Below are positions 43,019-52,256 of a DNA stretch of 64,000 bases, piece by piece. The first letter of the stretch is position 1. The number at the start of each line of letters is the position of its first letter. Source of the DNA: Pelagicoccus enzymogenes (GTDB lineage Bacteria > Verrucomicrobiota > Verrucomicrobiia > Opitutales > Opitutaceae); contig NZ_JACYFG010000013.1 of assembly GCF_014803405.1 (NCBI RefSeq), positions 1 through 64,000 on the forward strand, in the 5' to 3' direction. The notes beneath the pieces are model-generated. The model did not search any database and was not told the DNA's origin. It saw nothing but the letters and a program-made list of their open reading frames with translations. The position numbers were made by a program, and so were the translations under genes.

Positions 43019-46000
43019 TCAGTCTGTCAGTCGAATGATCAATGCCCCCGATTCGCCAGAAGCTTCGGCCTCGTCAAGCGCGGTCGAAAAGATACGATTT
43101 GCCTCGACTTCTCCATCCTCCAAGAGAGCTGTCTTAAAATTCCTGATACGTTCCTCCGAGAGGTCCTCAATCCAATTACTGCTAAGGCTTACTTCTGGAG
43201 TCATTTCGACCACTGCAGCCAGCATTTTTTCAAAGCTCACCGATTCCACTGGATTCGATTCCGCTTTGCCAAGGTCCGAAACACTTTCCGACGGTGCGGA
43301 GGCGAGCTTGGGCTGAACATTTGTTTGAGGCGAAGGATTATCTTTCTTCCCGAATCCAATAAAACGAGCGAGTCGCTTTACCAATCCCGTGTTCGATTCT
43401 GCGGATTCGGTTCCCTTCGGAGTCGCCTCGACCACGGTGACAGCATCGTCCTCGGACGCTTCAACGCCTTGGCCCGCTTCCATCCCTTCTGTTACGGAGG
43501 CGGCTTGAATCTCAGCGTAGCGGCTCTCAACGGCAGCCCGCAGGGCCTCCCGGTCAACTGGCTGCAGCAAGTCTAGCCCGCTCACAACTTGAAACTGGGG
43601 ATTAGCTAACGTGTGCATCAAGTATTGATCTTTTAAATACTGCTCTTCCGCAGGATCCGGTAAAAAGCTCGCCTCAAGCTTCAAGCCCGGGCGTTCGACC
43701 AGAAGCTTTCGAAGGGCTGTTACCTTGTCCATTGCTACCGAATCCAGTTCGACTTCCGATACTGCAAAAGCGATCGAATCTAAGTCCTCTCTCCCTCCCG
43801 CTAATCTAGCGAGAAATTTCAATGGCGATGCGACTGCATTCAAAATCAAGTTACGGAAAGCCTTACCGACCAAGCCCCAAGGTTTAACTTGAGGGTCCGA
43901 GAGATCACCTGAAACAGGCAAGCCGTTGTAAGAAATCATGCCGCTGGGATCTCTCATCAGATTGATGGCAAAGCCCAACGGCAGATTGATAGCCCGCTCG
44001 CTTTCGACTTTTTCTCCCAGCGTTAGCTGGTCAATTTTGAAATCGTTGCTTCCTTCCAAGCGATCGTCGCGTACTTCGTAGCGAGAAATAATCTCAAACT
44101 GCCCTTTCGATAGTTTGCGCCCCAAATACGTTGCCCAGTAAGGGCTCGTTGAAGTGAGGTCGTATCCACGAAAGCTCATGTCGAGGTCGAGGTACTTACC
44201 TGGATCCGCAATATTCAACTTCCCTTTGCCAGCGATTCGAGCGCTCCCGTCCACTGTACCTGAGAAATTGAAATTCGCCAATTCGTCCGACGAGGTAGAG
44301 ACTCCTTCCACCAGTAAATCGAAATTGCTCAATCGGCTATTATGAGTCGAGACAAGGGTTGTATCCACAAAACCAGCCCCAGCAGACTTCAACTCCAAGC
44401 GGGCGAGCCGGAACCGCAAACCGGTGCTCTCCTCAACCGCTTCCGCCTTCTGCTCCACCTCCTGCTCGATTTTAGCGATGCGCTGTAGATTGATGCCGGC
44501 CTCGTCTTGCCACGTTGCGATCAATGGCTCTACGAGCGTCACGCTTTCGATCGTAACGTCCTCGCCCCGAAAATCGACCCCCTTCACCATCAGGCTCGCA
44601 AGCGAAGCGATTTCCTTCTCGGATTTCGATTCCTTCAGCAAAAGCTTCTCCAACTCGAGCGAGCCCGTCACAACCGGATTTTCGAAGGCATTCAATGCGG
44701 CATCGATCTGCATTCCAAGTACGCCGTCTTCCACTCGGGCATGAGCGAATTCCGACACGTAAGCCTGAGCGTGCCGCAGCTCCACGCCCTCCATGGTCAG
44801 AGAGGCCTTCGAGAGGCCTTGCAGCGACTCCAAAGCAGCATCAAGCTCCAGCTTTCCTCCAAGGGCATTCAGCGCCAGGGTGAGCGCTCCAGACGCGTCG
44901 TAAGCGCCATCGACTTGAGCGGCCTGCAAGGCGGAGAGCGAGAGCTCAATGTTTTCGATCTCAGTTTCAAACGGATCGGAAAGGCTTTGATCTTCAAAAC
45001 TCAATCGTCCTTGAGAAACAACTACGGAATCAATCGACGCTTTAAAGTTGCCAGCAGTTGCCTTGTCCTCGCCGGAGGAGCTGCTGGCAACCGCCTCCTC
45101 GCTTTTCAGCGCCGGAAGTCTGGGGCTGCCGTCTGGAAGCAGAACCGACTCGAAAGCTGGTGCCTCCAAGGCGATGCGTTCAACTGCGAGCTCCATTTCT
45201 CGAGCGTTAAGCTGGATACCCTCCAGCCTCAGCGTTTGCCAAACCGCAAAGGTCTGGACTTCATCCGAAACCTCCACCCCTTCGACTCCGATATCTCCCG
45301 CTACCGTGATCGTTGCGCCACTTTCGCTTAGCTCAACATTCTGCGTAAGCTTAAAACCAAAAGTACCAGCGACCTCAGCTTCTACGGCTTCATCGACAAA
45401 GGGCTGTAAGCTCCGCAACGGAAAGCCGAGAAGTTCAGTCTTAATCTTGAAATGCCAAGGAGCCAGGCTAAGGGCCCCTCCGCTAACTTTTAGGGCGGCT
45501 CCGCTCCCCGTTGACAATTCTCCGTCGAAATCCCAATGGAAAGCAGCCTCAGCTGTATTTGCCTCGCTGATACCTCTTTTTTCCACCGTACCGATATCGC
45601 GCCCGTGGAACCGATCGATTGCCAAAGTCTCCTCGTAAGGCGTCGCGAGGCTGGCATCCTTGTAGTGAAACCTTAAGCTCTCGAGCGAGAGGTTTCTCAC
45701 GATCACAGAAGGAACCGAAGAATCGCTATCCGTCTCGGCTTGAGGAGCCGCTGCCTGAGCATCTAGGATATCTTGAAAGCTGAAAGATCCGCTGGGATCC
45801 ACGGCAACCCAAACATCGGCATCGTTGATCTCCACAGACTTCAGGGTGATGGTACCAAAAACACTCGCTAATTGCGGATTGGCGGAGAGCTTCGCAATCT
45901 CCAGCAGATTGCCTGCTTCACCCTCTCTAGGACCGACCGACAAACCGTACAATTTCGCTTCCAAGCTGAAGGGATTGAAGGTCGCTCTTTCCAAAAGCAC

Positions 46001-46159
46001 ATCACGTCCAAGCGTCTCGCTTCCAAGCCCTTGAATTTGCGATTTCAGGATCGCAGGAACGCCCCAAATACCAAAGGCAATGTAAAGCGTGAAAAGGACT
46101 AGGCCCGTGATAGCGAGTCGTTTGCGCCAGGAGTGTTTCGATGAAGCTCGTCTTGTCAT
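43019..46159 (-). CDS. large DUF748 / AsmA-like envelope protein
   Basis: This encodes 1046 residues. An N-terminal membrane helix (about 14-34, LAITGLVLFTLYIAFGIWGV) is followed by repeated beta-rich AsmA/DUF748 segments: TLGRDVLLERATFNPFSLEAKLYGL, ITLKSVEINDADVWVAVD, YDLTSTSPYWATYLGRKLSKGQFEI and PLGFAINLMRDPSGMISYNGLPVSGDLSDP (motifs shortened here). The C-terminus is Glu/Ser-rich. AsmA-like proteins with this layout are thought to bridge the periplasm and move lipids. It stands alone and divergent from the HAD gene. Confidence 0.85.
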   Translation of the reverse strand: MTRRASSKHSWRKRLAITGLVLFTLYIAFGIWGVPAILKSQIQGLGSETLGRDVLLERATFNPFSLEAKLYGLSVGPREGEAGNLLEIAKLSANPQLASVFGTITLKSVEINDADVWVAVDPSGSFSFQDILDAQAAAPQAETDSDSSVPSVIVRNLSLESLRFHYKDASLATPYEETLAIDRFHGRDIGTVEKRGISEANTAEAAFHWDFDGELSTGSGAALKVSGGALSLAPWHFKIKTELLGFPLRSLQPFVDEAVEAEVAGTFGFKLTQNVELSESGATITVAGDIGVEGVEVSDEVQTFAVWQTLRLEGIQLNAREMELAVERIALEAPAFESVLLPDGSPRLPALKSEEAVASSSSGEDKATAGNFKASIDSVVVSQGRLSFEDQSLSDPFETEIENIELSLSALQAAQVDGAYDASGALTLALNALGGKLELDAALESLQGLSKASLTMEGVELRHAQAYVSEFAHARVEDGVLGMQIDAALNAFENPVVTGSLELEKLLLKESKSEKEIASLASLMVKGVDFRGEDVTIESVTLVEPLIATWQDEAGINLQRIAKIEQEVEQKAEAVEESTGLRFRLARLELKSAGAGFVDTTLVSTHNSRLSNFDLLVEGVSTSSDELANFNFSGTVDGSARIAGKGKLNIADPGKYLDLDMSFRGYDLTSTSPYWATYLGRKLSKGQFEIISRYEVRDDRLEGSNDFKIDQLTLGEKVESERAINLPLGFAINLMRDPSGMISYNGLPVSGDLSDPQVKPWGLVGKAFRNLILNAVASPLKFLARLAGGREDLDSIAFAVSEVELDSVAMDKVTALRKLLVERPGLKLEASFLPDPAEEQYLKDQYLMHTLANPQFQVVSGLDLLQPVDREALRAAVESRYAEIQAASVTEGMEAGQGVEASEDDAVTVVEATPKGTESAESNTGLVKRLARFIGFGKKDNPSPQTNVQPKLASAPSESVSDLGKAESNPVESVSFEKMLAAVVEMTPEVSLSSNWIEDLSEERIRNFKTALLEDGEVEANRIFSTALDEAEASGESGALIIRLTD

Positions 46160-46255
46160 AACTACGATTCCAGTAGGAAGCTTTCTATGATGAACCGTGG
46201 ATCATGGCAAGGTTTGGAGTTGTAGGAACCCTCATTTTCAGCTTCCTCGGGGGCT

Positions 46256-46936
46256 ATGAGTGGAAACTCCGCATTCGACGCAATAGTCTGGGATATGGAC
46301 GGTCTGATATTTGATACCGAACGGCTTTCCTTTCTCGCCTGGCAAGCGGGAGCAAAGTCCATCGGGGCGACTATCGACCTGGAGCTCTTCCAGTCGCTCA
46401 TCGGCATGAACGCCCGAGCCATCCAAGCTAAGCTGCTTCAAGATCTGGGCGAAGGAATCGATGTCAACGCCCTCACGAAGGCTGCGGGGGCCAGCTACGA
46501 GCAACTGATAGCCGACGGCCCCCCCTTGAAGCCGGGAGCAAAAGAGTGCTTGGAAACGATTGCTCGCTCTCCCATCCCTCAAGCGCTGGCGACTTCGTCC
46601 TCTTTTCGCTACGCATCTAAGAAGCTGGAGCACCATGACCTTTTGAAGTGCTTCGACGCCACGGTGACAGGCGATCAGGTCAGCAATGGAAAGCCGCATC
46701 CGGAGCCCTATCTTCTAGCGGCCGAAAAACTCGGTCTCTCGCCCGCTCGATGCATCGCTTTCGAAGACTCCGTGAACGGCATCCAATCGGCTAAGTCAGC
46801 AGGCATGTACACCGTGCTCATCCCTGACATGTGCCCCCACGACGCCGTCTCCCGGAGCCGCGTAGATCGTGAATTTTCCTCCCTCGTGGAGGCGCTTCCG
46901 TTTCTCTGCCAGCAGTTTGCAATCACCCAGGGCTAG
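46256..46936 (+). CDS. HAD-superfamily hydrolase, beta-phosphoglucomutase-like
   Basis: This encodes 226 residues. HAD motif I is VWDMDGLIFDTE (Asp13 and Asp15), motif II is ALATSSS, the Lys lies in NGKPHPEPYLLAAEKLG and motif III is CIAFEDSVNGIQSAKSAGM. A helical cap between motifs I and II places it in HAD subfamily IA, close to sugar-phosphate phosphatases or mutases. The substrate cannot be named. Confidence 0.9.
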   Translation: MSGNSAFDAIVWDMDGLIFDTERLSFLAWQAGAKSIGATIDLELFQSLIGMNARAIQAKLLQDLGEGIDVNALTKAAGASYEQLIADGPPLKPGAKECLETIARSPIPQALATSSSFRYASKKLEHHDLLKCFDATVTGDQVSNGKPHPEPYLLAAEKLGLSPARCIAFEDSVNGIQSAKSAGMYTVLIPDMCPHDAVSRSRVDREFSSLVEALPFLCQQFAITQG

Positions 46937-47023
46937 GGCATGCTGCTCATGGTTGGAACGAGCACGCATGGTAGCTGCGCAATCTCGCGCCTCCAGAGAT
47001 CGTTGCACTGAAAACGACTGCCT

Positions 47024-47809
47024 ATGAAAAAAATCCTTCTTCTTCCGATTCTCCTCTCAATCTCAGCAAGCCTCTTCGCCAAGGCCAACTTTCAAAGCAA
47101 AACCGTGCGTTACCAACTGGACGGAACAACGTTCGAAAGCACCATCGTGTATTCAAAGGACGGCGACAGTTCCAAGCCTGGCATATTGATGGTTCCGAAT
47201 TGGATGGGCCCTACCGAGGGCTCGCTGCAAAAGGCTGCCAAAGTGGCGAGCGACAAGTACATCGTGATGATGGTCGACATGTACGGCGTGCAGACGCGCC
47301 CGAGCAACGGACAGGAAGCGGGTGCAGCCGCTGGAGCGGTGAGGGCAGACCGTGATCTAATGAGGGCTCGTTCCGCGAAAGCCTTGTCGGTATTTAAGTC
47401 GGAAGCCAAGGAACTAGGGCTAAACGCCAATAAAGTCGCTGCCATCGGTTTTTGCTTCGGAGGCGGCACCGTTCTTGAGCTTGGCCGTAGCGGGGCAGAG
47501 CTCGATGCGATCGTGAGCTTCCATGGCGATCTACTTTCGCCGACCCTCGCCGAGGATGCGGCTTCCACCCAAGCCAAGGTCCTGGTGCTCCACGGAGCGG
47601 ACGATCCCTACGTGCCACAGTCAGACGTCGAAACATTCGTTAAAACCATGCAAGGCACGAACGTCGACTGGCAGCTGGTGCAATACAGCGACACCGTGCA
47701 CAGCTTCACCAATCCGGAGGCCAACTCCGACGGTGCCCGCTACAACGCGATCAGCTCCCAGAGGGCTTTCGCCGCTATGGAAGCCTTGCTCGCCGAGGCG
47801 TGGCGCTAG
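47024..47809 (+). CDS. secreted dienelactone hydrolase family protein
   Basis: This encodes 261 residues with a signal peptide (LLLPILLSISASLFAKA). An alpha/beta hydrolase core follows, with Cys144 as nucleophile in IGFCFGGGTVLELG, Asp in VLHGADDPYVP and His in DTVHSFTNPEA, the dienelactone hydrolase triad. Exported members act on unknown esters or lactones. It precedes the phosphoesterase by 16 bases and may share a transcript with it. Confidence 0.9.
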   Translation: MKKILLLPILLSISASLFAKANFQSKTVRYQLDGTTFESTIVYSKDGDSSKPGILMVPNWMGPTEGSLQKAAKVASDKYIVMMVDMYGVQTRPSNGQEAGAAAGAVRADRDLMRARSAKALSVFKSEAKELGLNANKVAAIGFCFGGGTVLELGRSGAELDAIVSFHGDLLSPTLAEDAASTQAKVLVLHGADDPYVPQSDVETFVKTMQGTNVDWQLVQYSDTVHSFTNPEANSDGARYNAISSQRAFAAMEALLAEAWR

Positions 47810-47825
47810 GGCTTGTTGACGCGTC

Positions 47826-48890
47826 ATGTTTTTTGTATTGGTCCCGCTAATACTCGGGCTCATCAACTACTACCTCTTTCGCACGGCAGCCAATGCCTTC
47901 CCGGCCCTCGCTGTCTTCTTCGCCACTTCGCTCACCCTTCTCTTCCTGTCGCTCTTCGCGGCTATCTATTTGGAGAGGCGTAAGCGACTTGCCCTATCCC
48001 TCCCTTTCTCCTGGATCGGCTACTCTTGGCTAGGCATCAGCGGGATCGCCTTCAGCCTGACCTGCCTCAGCGACCTTGGGCAGTTGATCGGTCTCGGCTA
48101 CTCAGACCGTTCCCAATTCCTGGGAATCGCAATTCTCACCGTGTCGCTCAGCGCTTGGGCCGCCTATGAAGCAAGACGGGTGCACGTCAAGCGAGTCACT
48201 CTGCGGAGTCCGAAACTGAAGGGGCTTCGCAAGCCGATCCGGATCGCCCAAATTTCAGACCTGCACCTCGGCGACAGCAGTTCATTGAAGCGGACCAGAA
48301 AAATCGTGCAGTCCATTAACCTGCACGAACCTCATTTGGTCGTATCCACCGGAGACTTGTTCGATGGCTACCTCGAATTAATGGCCCCCTTCGTCGATAG
48401 CCTCAGAGAACTCGAGGCTCCGCTGGGAAAATTTGCGATCTCTGGAAACCACGAGGTTTACGCCGGCTTGGAAGAAGCGATGTCTCTCACTGAGCTTGCG
48501 GGATTTTCCCTGCTGCGGAACCGATCGCAGGCTGTCAACGAGTACCTCACGGTCGCTGGAGTCGAGGACCCCGCTTCCCCTCAGCGGCCGGACGAAAAGG
48601 CGGCCTTGAATACCTTGTCTCAAATCCCTTTCCACCTCCTGCTGAAACACCGACCCGATTTCGATGCCGAATCTGTCGGGAAATTCGACCTGCAGCTTTC
48701 GGGACACACCCACGGAGGACAAATCGCCCCGTTTCATCTGCTCACCAAAATCGCCTACAAAGCGAAACCTGGACTTTCGGAGCTCGCTCCCGATCAGTTT
48801 CTCTACCTCTCCCGCGGGACAGGGTCCTGGGGCCCGCAGCTTCGCTTGTTCGCCCCTCCAGAAATCACAGTCATCGAATTGACGTCCTGA
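47826..48890 (+). CDS. membrane metallophosphoesterase (YkuE/YaeI-like)
   Basis: This encodes 354 residues. About four N-terminal membrane segments (1-115) precede a calcineurin-like domain with all metal motifs: AQISDLHLGD, STGDLFDG, ISGNHEVYAG, LLKHRP and LSGHTHGGQ. Bacterial relatives include lipid- or peptidoglycan-linked phosphoesterases; the substrate here is unknown. Confidence 0.9.
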   Translation: MFFVLVPLILGLINYYLFRTAANAFPALAVFFATSLTLLFLSLFAAIYLERRKRLALSLPFSWIGYSWLGISGIAFSLTCLSDLGQLIGLGYSDRSQFLGIAILTVSLSAWAAYEARRVHVKRVTLRSPKLKGLRKPIRIAQISDLHLGDSSSLKRTRKIVQSINLHEPHLVVSTGDLFDGYLELMAPFVDSLRELEAPLGKFAISGNHEVYAGLEEAMSLTELAGFSLLRNRSQAVNEYLTVAGVEDPASPQRPDEKAALNTLSQIPFHLLLKHRPDFDAESVGKFDLQLSGHTHGGQIAPFHLLTKIAYKAKPGLSELAPDQFLYLSRGTGSWGPQLRLFAPPEITVIELTS

Positions 48891-48900
48891 TCCAATGGAT

Positions 48901-48933
48901 ACAAGAAGGGCGAGACTTGTACTTGTCTCGCCC
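48901..48933 (-). terminator. intrinsic terminator of the choice-of-anchor gene
   Basis: GGGCGAGAC (48908-48916) and GTCTCGCCC (48925-48933) make a 9-bp stem, followed on the minus strand by TTCTTGT. It lies 23 bases after the stop at 48956 and also separates the convergent phosphoesterase gene. Confidence 0.7.
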
Positions 48934-48955
48934 CTACGACTACCAATCGATCATT

Positions 48956-49942
48956 TCAGCGCAGCTTGCGTCGCAAGAGAGCCAGCATAGGCAATGCGAT
49001 CGCCGTCATCAGAGCAGTGGAACCGGTGTCGGGCACTTCCGGGATGTCGTGCTCGATCCGATGAACGTGTACCTGTCCCCCCGACTTGTTGAAGGAATCG
49101 GCCACCACCATGCCTTTGATTTGATTGTTGTGGTGGTTGACGCTGGTATCGACGGCGAGAATGGACCCCACGAACTGGTTCTCCAGGTTCACGAAGCTGT
49201 TCCCGTAGAAGTTCCAGAGAATGTGGTCGGCTGCTTCTTCGCCGTTTTGCGTGTTGGAGAGCGTTCCCGCAAAACCAGTGAGGTCGACGTTGATGATAAG
49301 CTTATCGGTCGCTCCGGCCAAAGCGGTGAAGTTGAGGCTCTTGATCGTCAGGAGCTCTGCGGCGGTCAGGCTGATAACGTCTACCATGCCACTCGTCCCC
49401 AAAGCGTAGTTCCAGTTGTTCTTGTCTGGAATGTCGGTGTCTAGGTCCAGGGTAGCCGCCGTGTTCTTAAGCGCGTTGGAAAGAGCCGAAAAGGCGGAAA
49501 ACGAGCTCGAAAAATCGATGCCGAGGGAGCCGACAGATCCTGTTTGCGGAGGCTGAAAGTTGATTTTCTTGCCCGTGTTCGCGTCATTAAATCCGGAGGC
49601 ATCGATGCTCTGTCCTGCCGACAAGCTTTCGACGCGGATCGCATTCGTGTCCAAATTCGAGGCCATCTGCCCGCCGTTCCCGGTGGAGAGCAGTTCGATC
49701 TGCTTCGAGGCGATCACGTAATCGCTGATGTTGGGACGGCTGCTGAAAAGGCTTTGGTTTCCGTCCAAGATCAAGCTACCACCAGTGGCGATCGATCCGT
49801 GGATGCTGGCGCCATCCAAGGTCGCATCTCCCCTGACGAATACGTCGTAGCCGTAGGTCAAGTCCTGGAACGAAACAGCCGAAGCAATCGGGGCAAGGCT
49901 GAGAATTGAAGCTGCTAAGAGAGTAACTGAGGTCTTTTTCAT
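48956..49942 (-). CDS. choice-of-anchor A family protein with exosortase signal
   Basis: This encodes 328 residues. ATG 49942 opens a signal peptide (MKKTSVTLLAASILSLAPIA). A choice-of-anchor A domain follows, with YDVFVRGDATLDGASIHGSI and VDLTGFAGTLSNTQN. The C-terminus has the tripartite sorting signal: VPDTGST, a hydrophobic helix (ALMTAIALPMLALL) and the basic tail RRKLR. This matches the VPDSG-CTERM type found in Verrucomicrobia. The protein is expected to be processed by an exosortase and displayed outside the cell. No exosortase gene lies in the window. Confidence 0.9.
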   Translation of the reverse strand: MKKTSVTLLAASILSLAPIASAVSFQDLTYGYDVFVRGDATLDGASIHGSIATGGSLILDGNQSLFSSRPNISDYVIASKQIELLSTGNGGQMASNLDTNAIRVESLSAGQSIDASGFNDANTGKKINFQPPQTGSVGSLGIDFSSSFSAFSALSNALKNTAATLDLDTDIPDKNNWNYALGTSGMVDVISLTAAELLTIKSLNFTALAGATDKLIINVDLTGFAGTLSNTQNGEEAADHILWNFYGNSFVNLENQFVGSILAVDTSVNHHNNQIKGMVVADSFNKSGGQVHVHRIEHDIPEVPDTGSTALMTAIALPMLALLRRKLR

Positions 49943-50077
49943 CGCGATGTTCTGGCCTCGAGTAAGCAAGCGGCATACCCGAAGCCGAAGATGCAACGTT
50001 AAATCCCAGTTACGCACCTGCGCAGCAAAGACTTAGGCAAGGTAAAAAATCGTACGATAAGACATCAGCCGTCCCTT

Positions 50078-50110
50078 GTTTTGTAAGAACAAGCAGACAT
50101 CTTACAAAAC
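50078..50110. promoter_or_regulatory. long inverted repeat upstream of the choice-of-anchor gene
   Basis: GTTTTGTAAGA (50078-50088) and TCTTACAAAAC (50100-50110) are perfect 11-base arms around 11 bases, followed by another TTGTAA. It lies about 135 bases before the start at 49942 and just after the stop at 50167 of the next minus-strand gene. It could be a regulator site or a terminator of the upstream gene. Confidence 0.5.
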
Positions 50111-50166
50111 TTGTAAAAACCCAACGTCCCATAACTCGTCGGGCTTAGCGAGCCCATCGGCTGCCT

Positions 50167-50694
50167 CTAGAACGTGAGGCCGCTTTCGAAGGGCACCACA
50201 TCGTACTTCACAGTGCGGTACACTTCCCCATCTATATAGATCGTCAGCTCGTACTGCCCGAGCGGGTCGTCCTCGGAGAACCAGAAGGGGCTGGAGTAAA
50301 TCTTCCAGTGGATTTCAGAGTTGGAGCGGATGAACTTCCCGCCTTCCATGACAGTGAACGCTTTTTCCAGTTCAGGCGTTACGCGGATGGGTTCAGGGAA
50401 GCGGATCTCGAAATATCCCATAAACCGTTGCTGATCCTTTCGAGTCACCTCGAACCCGTGCACGTACTCCTTGTCGACGTTGCGATAAATGTAAGTCGTC
50501 TCGGCGTAGACGCGAAACGCGCCCGAGGGCCCAGGGGACATCACTCCAAATTTGGAAGCGTATTCGGACTTCCACTTGTTCTTGGGTTTCGCTTCCAGGA
50601 ATTGTCCGCCAACGAAAGCAGCAAGCGCGACAAGAGCAATCGCATGCAGACGGGCGAAGGCGTGAAGGCGGGGCAATGAGAGCTTGGAATTCAT
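50167..50694 (-). CDS. exported protein of unknown function linked to a two-component system
   Basis: This encodes 175 residues with an N-terminal export signal (IALVALAAFVGGQFLEA). The mature part is beta-rich with many aromatic residues (YAETTYIYRNVDKEYVHGFE, YSSPFWFSEDDPLGQYELTI, VYRTVKYDVVPFESGLTF). It may be a small sandwich domain like those of outer-surface or ligand-binding proteins. I do not recognise a family. It starts 35 bases after the histidine kinase stop, so it is probably the third gene of the regulator-kinase operon. Confidence 0.7.
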   Translation of the reverse strand: MNSKLSLPRLHAFARLHAIALVALAAFVGGQFLEAKPKNKWKSEYASKFGVMSPGPSGAFRVYAETTYIYRNVDKEYVHGFEVTRKDQQRFMGYFEIRFPEPIRVTPELEKAFTVMEGGKFIRSNSEIHWKIYSSPFWFSEDDPLGQYELTIYIDGEVYRTVKYDVVPFESGLTF

Positions 50695-50729
50695 AAACGC
50701 CCAAGCCCTAAAGAACTCCGCCAGCGAGG

Positions 50730-52256
50730 TCAATCCGCCGCTGATCGCGAGCCCCGATAAGCAGGCAGCTGGAGCTGTATGCGCAAGAGGTCCGCAGGGT
50801 CGTCCCCCACGATCGACAGCTGCCCGCCTTGCGCCCTGGCGAACTCCAAGGAAAGGCTCAGTCCTAGACCCGCTCCGTCCACCGCCCGATTGCGCGCCGC
50901 GTCTCCACGGATGAAGCGGTCGAAAAGTCGCGAGCGGGTATCGCTGTCCATCGGCTCGCAACGATTGGCCACCTCGACCGCGATCATGTCCCCGATCGCC
51001 TCGAGGCGAACGGTCACCACCGACTCTCGCGGCATGCGGTACTTCAAGGCATTTCCCACCAGATTGTTGAGGATTTGACGGGAGAGGGTTTCGTCGCACA
51101 GCGACTCCAGCTTTTGCTCCGACGGCGAAACCTCAAAACGCAGCTTGGCCTCCGGCTCGTCGTCGCGAGCGAGCTCAACGACATCCTCTACCAGTTGCGC
51201 AAGGTCGACTCGTTCCGCTTGGATTTCCAAGGTCCCCGCATCGGCTTTCGCAAGAATGAGCAGTTTGCGGGTAATCGACTTTAGCCGGTGCGTTTCCTCT
51301 AGAAGCCCCCCTAGCAACCGTTGGGCGTCGCTGCGGTCCTCGGCCTGCTGCAAGGCGACTTCCAATTGCCCCTGCAAAATGGCCAAGGGCGTTTTCAGTT
51401 CGTGAGCCGCGTCCGCGCTGAAGCGGGTCGCTTGCGTGAAACTGCGTTCCAGTCGCTCCAGCATGCCGTTAAAATGTTCGATAAGAGAGGCGAACTCGCT
51501 GTATTCGCCGGAGCTATCCACTCGTGCTGCCAGGCTTTGAGCGGAAACGGAAGCAATCGTATCGCTCAAGCGGCGAACCGGCGAAATCGCTTTTGTAACA
51601 AAAATCCAGATACACGCCGCCATAGCGGCTAGAGCAACCGGGAACGCGATTGCAAAGGCGTTTCGCATTAGGGCCGTGTCTTCTCGAATCGTTTCGTAGT
51701 TGACCCCTACCAACACGTTGTAGCCCCTCAGCTTCACCGCAGCGATACGCCAATGGCTTCCATCACCCTCGCGAACCCAGGAGAGGAACTGCATCTCGGG
51801 ACGCGCCTGCTCCATGCGGAAACCGCGTTCCCTGCCGTTGAAGCCGCCGGGACCGGATGGCGAACCACGCGGACGGTCCTCAAACGGATCGTAGCTACCC
51901 TCGGAGCGCGGCAACGCGGATCGATCCAAAAACAATTCCTCGAATTGGCCCCATGAAACCACGGTGAGCTCTGAAGCTGCTTGCTCGCCGACGTCCTCCC
52001 TGCCGTATGCGGCAATAAAGACTTCTGTGCCAAAGCGTTTCTGCAGCTCCTTGACCGCTTCCGGCCCAAAGCGATTCCAGTAGCGAGCGTGGCTAGGAGG
52101 CGGATGGGCGCGCTCCACCATGATTCGCAAGAAATCGTCCACTTGCCCCTGCTTGATGTGCTTGAAAGCCAGGTTTCCCGCAATGCCGAATGCCAACATC
52201 ACGGCGCCCGCGATCACGCTCGTCCAAAGGATAATCCTGAGCCGAAAAGATTTCAT
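50730..52256 (-). CDS. sensor histidine kinase
   Basis: This encodes 508 residues. A first membrane helix (about 5-28), a periplasmic sensor of about 160 residues and a second helix (AFPVALAAMAACIWIFV) lead into HAMP (about 205-255). A HisKA domain follows with FSADAAHELKTPLAI (His285) and a HATPase with DRFIRGDAARNRA and GAGLGLSLSLEFA. ATG 52256 overlaps the regulator stop by 4 bases. The architecture resembles CusS-type kinases; the signal is unknown. Confidence 0.92.
   Translation of the reverse strand: MKSFRLRIILWTSVIAGAVMLAFGIAGNLAFKHIKQGQVDDFLRIMVERAHPPPSHARYWNRFGPEAVKELQKRFGTEVFIAAYGREDVGEQAASELTVVSWGQFEELFLDRSALPRSEGSYDPFEDRPRGSPSGPGGFNGRERGFRMEQARPEMQFLSWVREGDGSHWRIAAVKLRGYNVLVGVNYETIREDTALMRNAFAIAFPVALAAMAACIWIFVTKAISPVRRLSDTIASVSAQSLAARVDSSGEYSEFASLIEHFNGMLERLERSFTQATRFSADAAHELKTPLAILQGQLEVALQQAEDRSDAQRLLGGLLEETHRLKSITRKLLILAKADAGTLEIQAERVDLAQLVEDVVELARDDEPEAKLRFEVSPSEQKLESLCDETLSRQILNNLVGNALKYRMPRESVVTVRLEAIGDMIAVEVANRCEPMDSDTRSRLFDRFIRGDAARNRAVDGAGLGLSLSLEFARAQGGQLSIVGDDPADLLRIQLQLPAYRGSRSAAD

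Noticed and set aside
44507-45331. 274-codon plus-strand frame opposite the DUF748 gene
   Set aside because: The composition is typical of an antisense frame, and the DUF748 frame is continuous and domain-bearing.
50695-51099. N-terminal extension of the exported protein into the kinase gene
   Set aside because: It is out of frame with the kinase and has no signal peptide logic. The ATG at 50694 opens a proper export signal.
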